The position numbers were made by a program, and so were the translations under genes. The notes beneath the pieces were generated by a model that made no database searches, was not told the origin of the DNA, and saw only the letters and a program-made list of their open reading frames with translations. Below, one piece after another: positions 8,021 to 18,089 of a stretch of 64,000 bases of DNA (positions are counted from its first letter, which is position 1; every line of letters begins with the position of its first letter). Origin of the DNA: Flavobacteriaceae bacterium. GTDB lineage: Bacteria; Bacteroidota; Bacteroidia; Flavobacteriales; Flavobacteriaceae. Location of the stretch: positions 1-64,000 of the forward strand of contig JALSVQ010000164.1 of assembly GCA_027073495.1 (NCBI GenBank), written 5' to 3'.

Positions 8021-9130
8021 ATGAAAAATAAAATATTACTATTGATGATAACCATATTATCATTAACGGCTTGTAAAACAAGAAAAAACATACCTAAAAC
8101 CAAGCCTAAAACCAAACCAAAAAATACGACAGTAGTAACTAAGCCAGTTACTCCCAAAACAACCTCGGTTTCTAAAACAGTTTATGAATATCAAGCAGAT
8201 TATGTAGAGCAATACAAAGAAATTGCCATGCGTGAAATGCGAGAATATGGTATTCCTGCAAGTATTACGCTAGCTCAAGGTTTGTTAGAATCTGGAGCAG
8301 GTCGTAGTCAGTTGTCACGTCAATCAAATAATCACTTTGGTATAAAATGTCATAAAGGATGGGAGGGAAAAAGTGTTAATTATGATGATGATAAACCTCA
8401 AGAGTGTTTTAGAAAATATAAGAACCCAGAAGCTTCATTTATTGATCATTCCAAATTTTTGACAGGAAAAAAACGCTATGCTTTTTTGTTTGATTTACCT
8501 AAAGATAATTATACTAAATGGGCATTTGGACTTAAAAAAGCAGGATATGCTACAAGTCCAACGTATCCTAAACAATTGATAAAGCTTATAAAACGTTATA
8601 ATTTATATCAGTATGACGGATTAGTACTTGGCAAAAAAGTAAAAAAGCAAGAGGAAGTAATTTCTACAGTGTCAATAAATAAGCAACAAACAAATAATAA
8701 ACCAAAACCAGTAATAGACAAAAAGCCAACCCCAAAAAAAGTAAAAGAAAAAGGAGTAAGTGAAGTTGCATCAAATGCTTTAGAAAATCTCCTTGCAGAT
8801 GAAGAAGTTGAAGATACAAAAACAACGATTAACTTTAAGCATATTCACATTGTTTCAGCAGGAGAGACCTTATATAGTATTGCTAAAGAAAATGAACTGA
8901 CAGTAGCGGCAATAAAACAATTAAATAATCTTGAATCAAATGATTTGGCATTAGGTCAAAAATTAGTTTTAGCAAAAGAAAAAATTAAAAAAACAGCTAC
9001 TTACACCGTTAAAAAAGGAGATACTTTATATAGTTTGTCCAAAAAATTGAATGTTTCAATAGCTGATCTTAAAACTAAAAACAATTTAAAATCTAATGAT
9101 TTGAGTTTAGGACAAGAATTGAAGTATTAA
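8021..9130 (+). CDS. Glucosaminidase lipoprotein with two LysM domains (peptidoglycan hydrolase)
   Basis: The 369-residue protein begins with a lipoprotein signal (LSLTAC, Cys18 as lipidation site), followed by a Lys/Pro/Thr linker. Residues ~52-190 form a FlgJ/LytB-type glucosaminidase domain: EYGIPASITLAQGLLESGAG holds the catalytic Glu (ESGAG), then NNHFGIKCHKGWEG and a C-terminal YPKQLIKLIKRYNLYQYD. It should cleave beta-1,4 GlcNAc bonds in peptidoglycan. After a basic linker rich in Lys and Pro come two LysM peptidoglycan-binding repeats (about 272-316 and 326-369: HIVSAGETLYSIAKEN and YTVKKGDTLYSLSKKL). Lipidation likely anchors it to the outer membrane facing the periplasm. It ends right at the last LysM residue, like the remnant directly upstream. 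Confidence 0.92.
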   Translation: MKNKILLLMITILSLTACKTRKNIPKTKPKTKPKNTTVVTKPVTPKTTSVSKTVYEYQADYVEQYKEIAMREMREYGIPASITLAQGLLESGAGRSQLSRQSNNHFGIKCHKGWEGKSVNYDDDKPQECFRKYKNPEASFIDHSKFLTGKKRYAFLFDLPKDNYTKWAFGLKKAGYATSPTYPKQLIKLIKRYNLYQYDGLVLGKKVKKQEEVISTVSINKQQTNNKPKPVIDKKPTPKKVKEKGVSEVASNALENLLADEEVEDTKTTINFKHIHIVSAGETLYSIAKENELTVAAIKQLNNLESNDLALGQKLVLAKEKIKKTATYTVKKGDTLYSLSKKLNVSIADLKTKNNLKSNDLSLGQELKY

Positions 9131-9201
9131 AGACTATAACAGACAAAAATACTGAAATTTTGTAATTTTTATTTATCACTTTTTGTTTTTAATTATAGTA
9201 A

Positions 9202-9765
9202 TTAAGCATTCCACTTTATTTCTTCTACGTTTAATGTTTTAGAAAGCATTCTTCCCAATACAAAAAGATAATCAGACAAACGATTTAAGTATTGTAGTAT
9301 AAGTGTATCTATTGGTTCTGACTCATCGAGTAGGGTAGTGATACGCTCTGCTCTTCTACAAACACAACGCGCAATATGACAATGTGAAACGGTAGAATGT
9401 CCTCCAGGTAATATGAAATGGGTCATCATCGGTAATGATTCATTCATTGTGTCGATAGCTTTTTCAAGATGTTGAATATCTGCAACTTCTATCTGTTGCA
9501 TTTTTAGACGGTTTGCCCCATTTTTCAGCTTTTCTTTATCAGGCGGTGTTGCCAATGAAGCACCTACAGCAAAAAGAATATGTTGTATATGTGTTAATTC
9601 ATCTTTTAGATTGGCATCTGAAACCAAATCACGTACAAGACCAATATATGAATTGAGTTCATCTACAGTTCCATAAGATTCAATACGTATATGATGTTTT
9701 GGAACGCGTGTACCTCCAAATAGTGCCGTTGTCCCTTTATCTCCAGTTTTAGTATATATTTTCAT
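9202..9765 (-). CDS. Cob(I)yrinic acid a,c-diamide adenosyltransferase, PduO type
   Basis: The 187-residue protein is the PduO-type ATP:cob(I)alamin adenosyltransferase that attaches the 5'-deoxyadenosyl group to the cobalt of reduced corrinoid, making coenzyme B12. The N-terminal ATP-binding signature MKIYTKTGDKGTTALFGG is exact for the family, followed by ESYGTVDELNSYIGL and the conserved CRRAERI helix near residues 134-140. No de novo cobalamin genes or B12 riboswitch are in the window, suggesting that the cell scavenges corrinoids. It is 43 bases downstream of the ABC ATPase gene on the same strand and may share its transcript, though the functions are unrelated. Confidence 0.93.
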   Translation of the reverse strand: MKIYTKTGDKGTTALFGGTRVPKHHIRIESYGTVDELNSYIGLVRDLVSDANLKDELTHIQHILFAVGASLATPPDKEKLKNGANRLKMQQIEVADIQHLEKAIDTMNESLPMMTHFILPGGHSTVSHCHIARCVCRRAERITTLLDESEPIDTLILQYLNRLSDYLFVLGRMLSKTLNVEEIKWNA

Positions 9766-9808
9766 TCTCTTATATGTCTTATGCTTTTCAGCGAAGCGAT
9801 TTATTATA

Positions 9809-10498
9809 TTATTTACTTCTTATATCAGTCTCTATTACACCATCTCTCAAACGGATAACACGATGTGCATGTGCAGCAATATCTTCTTCGTGAGTAACGA
9901 GAATTACGGTATTTCCTTTGGCATGTATTGCGTCAAAAAGGCTCATTATTTCGACAGAAGTTTTACTATCTAGATTTCCTGTTGGTTCATCAGCAAGTAT
10001 TATTGAGGGTTTGTTTACCAAAGCTCTTCCAACAGCAACACGTTGACGTTGTCCTCCAGAAAGCTGATTGGGTTCGTGATCCATTCGATCGCCAAGACCT
10101 ACTTCATTGAGCACTTCTGTAGCGCGTTCGTTTCGGTCAGTTTTATTGTGTCCAGCATAGACCATTGGCAATGCAACGTTGTCCAAAGCTGTTGTTCGCG
10201 GCATTAAATTAAAGGTTTGAAATACAAAACCGATTTCTTTATTTCGTATTTCGGCAAGTTCATTATCACTCAAACGACTGACATCTTTACCATTCAAAAA
10301 ATAGTTTCCTGCAGTAGGCGTATCTAAGCAACCCAATATATTCATTAATGTAGATTTTCCACTTCCAGATGGTCCCATTAGCGCAACATATTCACCTTTG
10401 TTTATAGTTAAATCAATGCCTTTGAGTACGTGAACAGTTTCGTTTCCTAAAGAAAAATTACGTATTATCCCTTTTATTGCTATAATGGCTTCACTCAT
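9809..10498 (-). CDS. ABC transporter ATP-binding protein, MacB/LolD type
   Basis: This 229-residue ATPase subunit shows Walker A GPSGSGKS (about 42-49), the Q-loop in [17 protein letters not shown], signature [15 protein letters not shown] (about 145-159), Walker [13 protein letters not shown] and the His switch in VILVTHEED. The pattern [23 protein letters not shown] is typical of the MacB/LolD/FtsE-like group that powers extrusion or lipoprotein release with mechanotransmission permeases. No permease gene is adjacent in the window, so the partner must be encoded elsewhere. The start [11 protein letters not shown] is the only reasonable one. It lies between a methyltransferase and the adenosyltransferase, all on the minus strand. 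Confidence 0.92.
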   Translation of the reverse strand: MSEAIIAIKGIIRNFSLGNETVHVLKGIDLTINKGEYVALMGPSGSGKSTLMNILGCLDTPTAGNYFLNGKDVSRLSDNELAEIRNKEIGFVFQTFNLMPRTTALDNVALPMVYAGHNKTDRNERATEVLNEVGLGDRMDHEPNQLSGGQRQRVAVGRALVNKPSIILADEPTGNLDSKTSVEIMSLFDAIHAKGNTVILVTHEEDIAAHAHRVIRLRDGVIETDIRSK

Positions 10499-10583
10499 AT
10501 CTTAATTTTTCACTAAAATACATTTATTATAATTACTAGCTAAAGTAATTATCAAATTTATGTTTTTTTTAACGGATAATTAG

Positions 10584-11339
10584 TTAAAAACGGATTACAA
10601 AATGCTCTTTTTGCTGTTCTTTTCGAAGCGAAACAATACCCCATTGAAAGGTGTCTATGCTTACAGTTACACGCTTGTCATTGTAGATTGTTTGCCACGC
10701 ATTTTCCATACCTTTAGACCAATGGATATCATCAAAAATAAATAGCGTATCGTTGTGACTTAAAGAAATTAATTGTTCAAAATAGCGAAGTGTTGCTACT
10801 TCTTGATGGTTACCATCAATATATATTAAGTCAAATGTATCTTTTAGTTGATTTATAGATTCTTCAAAATCACCTTGGATAAGCTGTATGTTACTCAATT
10901 TGAATTGCTCGAAGTATTGTTTGGCTATTCTTGCTGTTTCAGGGCAACCCTCTAGGGTAGTTACATGCTGACTTCCTAAAGCCAAAGCGCTAGTGCCAAT
11001 TCCTAGCGATGTTCCTAATTCTAATGCATTTTTCACATTATAACATTTGCATAATCGATAAAGTAATTGCCCTCTTTTTTGACTTATTCCTGCGTGTTTG
11101 GCTATAGCTTTGACTTGACGTTGGTTTGTTTTAAAAATCCGCGATCCAGCTCCAAAATCGGTTATATTTAGGACTGTTTTATCATTAATTAATGCTTTTT
11201 TATACCCATTTATGGTTTTATATGCATTTTGCGGCTTCTTATCATAAATACATTTTGTCATCATGTCAAAAACAAACGGAGAATGTACGCCATGTTCATT
11301 GGTTGAATGCATTAAATAAGAAAGAAAAGCACGTATCAT
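10584..11339 (-). CDS. Class I SAM-dependent O-methyltransferase-like protein
   Basis: The 251-residue protein has the SAM-binding motif ALELGTSLGIGTSALALG around residues 100-117, an acidic ribose-contacting residue in TLEGCPETA, and a metal/catalytic region FDLIYIDGNHQEVATLRYFEQL that resembles class I O-methyltransferases (YIDGNH). The N-terminal MIRAFLSYLMHSTNEHGVHSPFVFDM is a recognisable family start in Flavobacteriaceae, where the substrate is unknown to me. It is divergent from the Wza-like gene (starts 78 bases apart), so both promoters sit in that short gap. No signal peptide; cytoplasmic. Confidence 0.85.
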   Translation of the reverse strand: MIRAFLSYLMHSTNEHGVHSPFVFDMMTKCIYDKKPQNAYKTINGYKKALINDKTVLNITDFGAGSRIFKTNQRQVKAIAKHAGISQKRGQLLYRLCKCYNVKNALELGTSLGIGTSALALGSQHVTTLEGCPETARIAKQYFEQFKLSNIQLIQGDFEESINQLKDTFDLIYIDGNHQEVATLRYFEQLISLSHNDTLFIFDDIHWSKGMENAWQTIYNDKRVTVSIDTFQWGIVSLRKEQQKEHFVIRF

Positions 11340-11417
11340 AAAAAATTTTCAACAAAAGTAAAGCAAATATTTTATGTTTTTATGGAAATACGCTATTTTT
11401 ACCAATTACAAGATAAA

Positions 11418-12200
11418 ATGAAAAGCGTGAAATATTTATTTACAACAGTTTTAATAGTCATTTTGAGTTCCTGTGTATCTCAAAAAGAGATGGTTTATTT
11501 GCAAGGCAATAGTTCTGAACTAGGAAAGATTGCTGCGGTTAACACCAAGTACCATCTTCAAGTCAATGATGTCTTGCAAATACAAGTTAAAGCATTGGAC
11601 CAGAATTTAGTCAAAATGTTTAGTACGCAAACTGAAGGGGCAGCAAACAATCAAAATAATGCTTCTGGATTATATTTTAACGGCTATAATGTTGATAACG
11701 AAGGAAATATTCGTATTCCTGTTTTAGGAAAACTATTTGTGCTAGGCAAAACAACCGATGAGGTTCAAAATATAATTAGCAAAAAATTATTATCAGATTA
11801 TTTCAAAAAAGACACTTATATTTTTGTGAGTGCCAAATTATCAGGTTTTCGTATTACGGTGCAAGGTGAGGTTGGAAAGCCTGGGACAATTACGCTATAT
11901 CAAAATAATGTGACTATCCTTGAAGCACTTGCCAATGCAGGAGATATCAATGATATAGGAGATAGAAAAACGGTGCTTTTAATCCGTAAAACACCCAATG
12001 GTCAAGATATCCATACATTAGATTTGACGCAAATTGAAGTACTTAATTCGCCGTATTTTAATCTCGAACCCAATGATTATATCTACGTGAAACCACTGAA
12101 ACAAAAAAGTTGGGGAACAGGTACTACAGGTACACAAACCCTTACAACTGTTTTTTCAGTTTTATCATTGGTCACTACAGTCATATTATTAACACGTTAG
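11418..12200 (+). CDS. Polysaccharide export outer-membrane lipoprotein, Wza-like
   Basis: I use the Met at 11418; an earlier in-frame Met at 11382 would place 12 polar residues ahead of a perfect lipoprotein signal. The 260-residue protein has lipobox LSSC (Cys19), then the Poly_export domain (about 40-140; YHLQVNDVLQIQVKAL), an SLBB-type domain (FRITVQGEVGKPGTITLYQN, about 150-200) and a C-terminal hydrophobic helix (TVFSVLSLVTTVILLT), the architecture of the short bacteroidetal Wza homologues. It should form the outer-membrane channel for exopolysaccharide or capsule secretion. The tyrosine kinase gene follows after 3 bases, so the pair is an operon; flippase, polymerase and glycosyltransferases are not in the window. 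Confidence 0.9.
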   Translation: MKSVKYLFTTVLIVILSSCVSQKEMVYLQGNSSELGKIAAVNTKYHLQVNDVLQIQVKALDQNLVKMFSTQTEGAANNQNNASGLYFNGYNVDNEGNIRIPVLGKLFVLGKTTDEVQNIISKKLLSDYFKKDTYIFVSAKLSGFRITVQGEVGKPGTITLYQNNVTILEALANAGDINDIGDRKTVLLIRKTPNGQDIHTLDLTQIEVLNSPYFNLEPNDYIYVKPLKQKSWGTGTTGTQTLTTVFSVLSLVTTVILLTR

Positions 12201-12203
12201 TAA

Positions 12204-14636
12204 ATGGAGCATTTTAAAAATTTTAATATCAATCAAGCGAGTTTACCAATTATAGACTTTAAAAAATTACTGTATAAAGTGATAAATGGTTGGAAATGGG
12301 TACTTTTGAGTGTTTTGTTAGCTTTAGGATTGGCGTATTATTTTAATATTCATAAAAAATATATTTATAAAATAGATACAAAAATCAGTGTTAAAGATGA
12401 ACAAAATCCATTTTTCACATCCAGTATGAACCTGACATTCAATTGGGGAGGAGCTAGTGATAAAGTGGAAACGATGGTTACAACACTCAAATCGCGAACA
12501 CATAATGAAGAGGTTGTTGAATCAATAGATTATTATATTCAATACTTAAAAAAGAATACCTATTTTTTTAATGATATTTATGGTCATAACCCTTTTAAAA
12601 TAGTTCTTGATAAAAATAAAGATCAAGTATTGAATCAATTGATTCAAGTTTCTGTTATAGATTCTACTACTGTTAAAATTTCTGTTGATTTTGAATCAAC
12701 ATCATTAAATTTAATTAATTATAAAACGAAAGAAAAATCAAATTTTGAAATTAAAGATGAGTTGCATTATGAAAAGATAGTGCAGTATAATGATACAGTA
12801 GCTTTTCCTTTTATGAAATTTGTAGTGTTAAAAAATACTATAGCAGCTGTTAATTCAGGTACTTATTTTGTCAAATTTTTAGATTTTAATGCGGTTGTAG
12901 CACAATATAAAAATATAGAAGTTAAGCAGATTTCAAAAAGCTCATCGATATTATCTTTAGCGATGAAAGGAGAAAATAAAGCTAAACTAGCAACCTATCT
13001 CAATAAAACAGTTGCAATGTTAACACAAAATCAATTGCGTAAAAAGAATCTATTTGCTGCAAATACTATTGCTTTTATTGATAAAGAATTAACAGGAGTA
13101 ACCGATTCATTGAAAACTGCCGAACATCAATTGGAAAATTTTAGAGCCAAAAATCAAATTTTTGACTTATCAAATGAAGGAAGTCAAATTTTTGAATCAA
13201 TGAGTACTTTTGATTCCGAAAAAATGCTCATTAACCGTAAGATTGGTTACTATAAACTATTGGATAATTATTTGAAAAATAAAAATTTCACAGGCATTTC
13301 GTCACCTTCTGCCGTTGGAATTGAAGAACCAAATATTATTAATGGTGTCTCAGAACTAGTGGCTATGGCAGTGCAAAAAGAACATTTGTCTCAATCTTTA
13401 CGTCCAGATAATCCTTTGATAAAAGCATTAGATGGTAAAATAACAGCACGTGAGCAAGTTATTGAAGAAAATATACGCAGTGCCAAAGCGTTGCTTCAAT
13501 CGGATAAACGTGCTATAAATAATAAAATAGCCCGTTTGCAAAAAAAATATAAAAAACTACCGCTTGCAGAACAAAAACTATCAAATATGAAGCGTGTTTA
13601 CGATCTCAGTGAGACCTCATATAACATGCTTTTGGAAAAACGCAGTCAAGCAGGCATTGCTATGGCAGCAAATGTCTCAGATGTTACAGTTATTGACGAT
13701 GCCAAAGATGTTGGACAAGGGGCAATAGCGCCAAACAAACGGCTGAATTATATTATAGCTTTATTGCTTGGTTTGTTAGTACCTGTTTTTATTATTTTGT
13801 TGTTTGCCCTTTTTGATACTTCTATTTCAACTATAGAAGAACTCAAAAATGAAACAAAAATTCCATTTTTGGGTGTCATTGGTAAGAATCAAACCAAAGA
13901 TGATCTTGCGGTATATAACAAACCACGCTCTGCTACAGCAGAGTCATTTCGTGCCATACGTTCAAGCTTACAATTTTTTTATAAAAATAAAACCCAAGAC
14001 AAAGTAGTCAAAATACTGCTTACATCATCTATAAGTGGAGAAGGAAAGACATTTATAGCCAAAAATATAGCTACAGTATATGCTTTGAGTGGCAAGCGTG
14101 TTGTGCTTATAGGTCTTGACCTTAGAAAGCCACGTATTCACGAAGGATTTAATGTTTCTAAAGATTTAGGTGCAGTAAACTATCTAATAGGAGATAAAAC
14201 CTTAGAAGAAGTGATACAGCAGACCAAAATAGAAAATCTTGATATGATTACTTCGGGACCTATTCCACCAAACCCATCAGAATTACTATTGACTGATTAT
14301 CTTATAAATTTGATTAAACAATTGGAAGAAATGTATGATTTTATCATTATAGATTCTCCTCCTGTTGGACTCGTTTCTGATGCTTTTGAACTATCTAAAC
14401 TAGTAGATACTTCCATTTATGTAGTGCGTCAAGGCTATTCTAAAAAAGGTATGCTTGATATGATAAATGATAAGTATAAAGACGGTTCTATAAAAAATAT
14501 AAGTGTTCTATTAAATGATATGAGCCAAGGAAAAGGCTATTACGGCTATGGTTATGGCTACGGATTATACGCCGATGGCTATCATCAAGAAGAAAAATCA
14601 TCTTTTATAAAAAAAATATTGAAACGTTTTAAGTAG
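12204..14636 (+). CDS. Polysaccharide co-polymerase / tyrosine autokinase, Wzc-like
   Basis: The 810-residue inner-membrane protein has a first membrane helix near residues 31-48, a long periplasmic Wzz-type region with coiled coil (~270-500), a second helix near 515-538 and a cytoplasmic BY-kinase domain. The kinase has Walker A SGEGKT (about 611-616), Walker A' VVLIGLDLRKP and Walker B FIIIDSPPVG (about 712-721). The C-terminus holds a tyrosine cluster (GYYGYGYGYGLYADGY), the usual autophosphorylation site that tunes polymer length and export. It pairs with the Wza-like lipoprotein 3 bases upstream. The C-terminal extension beyond the cluster is short and basic (SSFIKKILKRFK). Strongly supported as a family member; the exported polysaccharide is unknown. 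Confidence 0.93.
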   Translation: MEHFKNFNINQASLPIIDFKKLLYKVINGWKWVLLSVLLALGLAYYFNIHKKYIYKIDTKISVKDEQNPFFTSSMNLTFNWGGASDKVETMVTTLKSRTHNEEVVESIDYYIQYLKKNTYFFNDIYGHNPFKIVLDKNKDQVLNQLIQVSVIDSTTVKISVDFESTSLNLINYKTKEKSNFEIKDELHYEKIVQYNDTVAFPFMKFVVLKNTIAAVNSGTYFVKFLDFNAVVAQYKNIEVKQISKSSSILSLAMKGENKAKLATYLNKTVAMLTQNQLRKKNLFAANTIAFIDKELTGVTDSLKTAEHQLENFRAKNQIFDLSNEGSQIFESMSTFDSEKMLINRKIGYYKLLDNYLKNKNFTGISSPSAVGIEEPNIINGVSELVAMAVQKEHLSQSLRPDNPLIKALDGKITAREQVIEENIRSAKALLQSDKRAINNKIARLQKKYKKLPLAEQKLSNMKRVYDLSETSYNMLLEKRSQAGIAMAANVSDVTVIDDAKDVGQGAIAPNKRLNYIIALLLGLLVPVFIILLFALFDTSISTIEELKNETKIPFLGVIGKNQTKDDLAVYNKPRSATAESFRAIRSSLQFFYKNKTQDKVVKILLTSSISGEGKTFIAKNIATVYALSGKRVVLIGLDLRKPRIHEGFNVSKDLGAVNYLIGDKTLEEVIQQTKIENLDMITSGPIPPNPSELLLTDYLINLIKQLEEMYDFIIIDSPPVGLVSDAFELSKLVDTSIYVVRQGYSKKGMLDMINDKYKDGSIKNISVLLNDMSQGKGYYGYGYGYGLYADGYHQEEKSSFIKKILKRFK

Positions 14637-14640
14637 ATAT

Positions 14641-17559
14641 ATGAAATCACAATTACAAAATCTTAAAAATCTATTGGATGGCGAATTGTTTTTCGATGAT
14701 TTATTAAAACGAATATATGCTACCGATGCATCCGTTTATCGTATTGTACCACTTGCCGTAGCATATCCTAAAACAAAAGAAGATATCAAGCATGTTATAG
14801 CTTTTTGTAATGCTAATGACACTTCAATAATACCGAGAGCTGCAGGAACATCACTTGCAGGACAATGTGTTGGTTCAGGAATCGTTGTAGATGTTTCTAA
14901 GTATATGAATAGCATTATAAGTATTGATCAAGAGGCAAAGACCGTTTGTGTAGCACCAGGAGTTGTCCGTGATGAACTAAATGCCTATCTCAAACCTTTT
15001 GGTTTATTCTTTGGTCCTAATACATCAACATCAAATCGTTGTATGCTTGGTGGAATGGTAGGAAATAACTCAAGTGGAACAACATCTATTATTTATGGTG
15101 TTACGCGTGATAAAGTACTGCAACTTGACACGATACTCAGTGATGGGAGCGAAGCGACCTTTAAAGCTTTAGATAAAGAAGCTTTTGAAAAAAAATTAAC
15201 ATTAGACACGCAAGAAGGTACAATCTATAAAATGCTATTTAATACCTTGTCAGATGAAGCAGTACGTAATGAAGTCATTACACAGTTTCCAAAAAAAGAA
15301 ATTCATCGTAGAAATACAGGTTACGCTGTTGATGCTTTATTAAATAATGACATATTTGATGCAAATTCAGACGCTTTATTTAATGCCTGTAAGCTATTAA
15401 CAGGTTCCGAAGGAACATTGGCTTTTACCACAGCTATTACCTTGCAATTGGATGATTTGCCTCCAGCACATCGCATTATGGTTGCGGCTCATTACAATAG
15501 TGTATCCGATAGTCTTCAAGATGTACAAGTAGCTATGAAACACAAGCTTTATCTTTGTGAATTGATGGATAAAACAATCTTAGATTGTACTAAAGGTAAC
15601 AAAACACAAGCACAAAATCGTGATTTTGTAGTTGGAGATCCTGAAGCCATTCTAATGCTAGAGCTCAAAGCTGCATCTGAGGAAGCAGTGCAAAAACAAG
15701 CAGCACTGCTTATAGCATCATTAGAAAAAAGTGGTTTGTCTTATCATAATGCATTACTCTATGATGCAGCTGTTAACAAAGCTATTGTACTGCGCAAAGC
15801 AGGCTTAGGGCTTTTAGGAAATCTTATTGGAGATAATAAAGCTGTGGCGTGTATAGAAGATACCGCCGTTGCTTTGGAAGATTTGTCGAGCTATATTTCA
15901 GAATTTACAGCTATGATGCAGCAGTTTGGACAAAAAGCGGTGTATTATGCACATGCAGGAGCAGGAGAACTGCATTTACGCCCAATTTTGAACTTAAAAG
16001 ACAGTAAAGATGTTCAATTATTTAAAACCATTACCACTACTGTAGCCCAATTAGTAAAAAAATACCAAGGTAGTTTTAGTGGCGAACATGGTGATGGGAT
16101 AGTACGTGCATCCTATATTCCGATGTTGGTTGGTGCTAAAAATTATCAACTTTTTGAACAGATAAAGCGTACATTTGATCCAAAAAATATTTTTAATCCG
16201 GGAAAAATTGTTGCAGCACTACCGATGGATGAAAATTTTAGAAATCCTATTGATGAGCCTACACCAGAAATACCAACACTTCTCGATTTTAGCGCTTCGC
16301 AGGGTGTTATACGAGCAGCTGAGCGCTGCAATGGTTCTGGAGATTGTAGAAATACCATTTCGGGTGCAATGTGCCCAAGTTATCGTGCTACAAAAGATGA
16401 GAAAGATACCACGCGTGCTCGTGCCAATGCTTTACGTGATTTTTTAACACATTCAGATGCTATTAATCGTTTTGATAACCCTGAACTTTATGCTGTATTA
16501 GACCTTTGTGTTTCTTGCAAAGCTTGTGCTTCAGAATGTCCGAGTGGAGTGGATATGGCAACACTAAAAGCAGAATTTCTGTATCAATATCAAGAAGCTA
16601 ATGGCTATTCGTGGCGTAATAAATTTTTTGCTTATAGCACAACCTTTAACGCTTTTGGTAGTAAAATGCCTAATTTGTCTAATTTTTTATTTAAAAATGT
16701 ATTTACAAGTACCTTAATAAAAAATATGCTTGGTATCGCCAAATCACGAAACCTGCCTTTGTTGTCAAAACAAACATTTCGAAATTGGTTTCAAACACTT
16801 GCACAAAGTAATATGCCTGCTAATCCTATCAAAAAAGTATATCTTTTTGTTGATGAATTCACCAATTATTTAGATGCAGCATTGGGTATAGAAACCGTAT
16901 TACTATTGCAGCAACTTAATTACGCTGTCCAAATTGTTTCGCATCAAGAAAGTGGTCGTACTTTTATCTCAAAAGGGTTGTTAAAACAAGCAAAGGCTAA
17001 AGCGAATGCTAATGTGCGTATTTTTTCAGAACTTATTAGTGCAGAAACACCATTGATAGGACTAGAGCCTTCGGCACTGCTCACTTTTAGAGATGAATAT
17101 CCCAAACTGGTTGATGCTAATTTAAAAGGTAAAGCTTTAGCATTGGCACCTCATGTTTTATTGTTAGATGAGTTTGTTAGTAGTGAATATAAAGCCAAGA
17201 ATATCCTTTCAAGCCAGTTTACAAGTAAAGCAAAAGAAATAAAAATTCACGTGCACTGTCATCATAAATCATTAGCTAATCAAGCTTCGCTTTTTGAGAT
17301 GTTAAACATTCCCAAAAACTATAAAGTAAGCCTAATGAATACAACATGTTGTGGTATGGCAGGCTCTTTTGGTTATGAAAAGGAGCATTATGACGTCAGT
17401 ATGAAGATTGGAGAAGTAGCTGTGTTTCCAAAAGTGTTGAATACCGAATTAAGTACTACAATCGTAGCTAATGGTACGAGTTGCAGACATCAAATAAAAG
17501 ATGGAACTGACCGTGAAGCAGTAGCACCTGTCACTGTATTGTTTAAGGCTTTGAAGTGA
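14641..17559 (+). CDS. FAD-binding and 4Fe-4S oxidoreductase, D-lactate dehydrogenase-like (GlcD-GlpC fusion)
   Basis: The 972-residue protein joins an N-terminal FAD-binding type 4 domain (about 20-210; RAAGTSLAGQCVG, GMVGNNSSGTTSI), a FAD-linked oxidase C-terminal domain (to about 530, with HAGAGELHLRP and FSGEHGDGIVR) and an iron-sulfur half with CNGSGDC near 563, CVSCKACASECP near 622 and a C-terminal CCG-type domain (CHHKS, NTTCCGMAGSFG, ending near SCRHQIKDG). This layout is that of membrane-associated D-lactate or 2-hydroxy-acid dehydrogenases passing electrons to quinone. The second CCG motif supports a heterodisulfide-reductase-like cluster site. It follows the Wzc gene by 4 bases, so it is probably read through from the polysaccharide operon, which has no obvious functional link. 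Confidence 0.88.
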   Translation: MKSQLQNLKNLLDGELFFDDLLKRIYATDASVYRIVPLAVAYPKTKEDIKHVIAFCNANDTSIIPRAAGTSLAGQCVGSGIVVDVSKYMNSIISIDQEAKTVCVAPGVVRDELNAYLKPFGLFFGPNTSTSNRCMLGGMVGNNSSGTTSIIYGVTRDKVLQLDTILSDGSEATFKALDKEAFEKKLTLDTQEGTIYKMLFNTLSDEAVRNEVITQFPKKEIHRRNTGYAVDALLNNDIFDANSDALFNACKLLTGSEGTLAFTTAITLQLDDLPPAHRIMVAAHYNSVSDSLQDVQVAMKHKLYLCELMDKTILDCTKGNKTQAQNRDFVVGDPEAILMLELKAASEEAVQKQAALLIASLEKSGLSYHNALLYDAAVNKAIVLRKAGLGLLGNLIGDNKAVACIEDTAVALEDLSSYISEFTAMMQQFGQKAVYYAHAGAGELHLRPILNLKDSKDVQLFKTITTTVAQLVKKYQGSFSGEHGDGIVRASYIPMLVGAKNYQLFEQIKRTFDPKNIFNPGKIVAALPMDENFRNPIDEPTPEIPTLLDFSASQGVIRAAERCNGSGDCRNTISGAMCPSYRATKDEKDTTRARANALRDFLTHSDAINRFDNPELYAVLDLCVSCKACASECPSGVDMATLKAEFLYQYQEANGYSWRNKFFAYSTTFNAFGSKMPNLSNFLFKNVFTSTLIKNMLGIAKSRNLPLLSKQTFRNWFQTLAQSNMPANPIKKVYLFVDEFTNYLDAALGIETVLLLQQLNYAVQIVSHQESGRTFISKGLLKQAKAKANANVRIFSELISAETPLIGLEPSALLTFRDEYPKLVDANLKGKALALAPHVLLLDEFVSSEYKAKNILSSQFTSKAKEIKIHVHCHHKSLANQASLFEMLNIPKNYKVSLMNTTCCGMAGSFGYEKEHYDVSMKIGEVAVFPKVLNTELSTTIVANGTSCRHQIKDGTDREAVAPVTVLFKALK

Positions 17560-17601
17560 TTTTTTATTCTATTTGTTTAAATTTTCATATTTTTTGAACC
17601 C

Positions 17602-18078
17602 TTAATTATAAATAGAAGTCAATTCACGTGCTTTAAACTGTCCTTCTGCAAGTGCTACTCCTTGAAACATTAAGTTTATGGGCGCATCATTATGTACCAT
17701 TTTAAAGGTATTAATCTGGTCATAATCTATATCCGAAACAAAAACATAAATTGTTTTTCCTGTTTTTGTTTTGATACTAATATATTTACTGGTCAATGCT
17801 TTTTCACGAAGTTGTAAATGCAGTTTTATCAAAGAATCTTTTACTTTTTGATTGTATTTTTTCTTTCGCAAAATACGGTTTTTACGCTTTACTTTGCATT
17901 TTGTTTTAAAAACTTTACAAGACTTTTCACCATAGAGATTAATATCATTATCGGTAGTTACTTTTTCCGTATCACTGAGGACTCCTTCAATATGACTTGT
18001 TTCCAATACTGGTTTTTTTACCTTGCAACTTACGGTAAGCACACTTAAAACTAGGAGTAAATAGATTGATTTTTTCAT
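17602..18078 (-). CDS. Hypothetical lipoprotein
   Basis: The 158-residue protein has a lipoprotein signal with lipobox TVSC (Cys18), then a polar, Lys-rich body (KCKVKRKNRILRKKKYNQK near 58-80) and a C-terminal beta-type region. It has six cysteines in the mature part or lipobox region (including CKVFKTKCKV), which is unusual for a periplasmic lipoprotein here. I do not recognise a domain. It lies 11 bases after the proS stop on the same strand and may be co-transcribed with it, but a functional link is unlikely. Confidence 0.65.
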   Translation of the reverse strand: MKKSIYLLLVLSVLTVSCKVKKPVLETSHIEGVLSDTEKVTTDNDINLYGEKSCKVFKTKCKVKRKNRILRKKKYNQKVKDSLIKLHLQLREKALTSKYISIKTKTGKTIYVFVSDIDYDQINTFKMVHNDAPINLMFQGVALAEGQFKARELTSIYN

Positions 18079-18089
18079 ACAGTTCTTTT

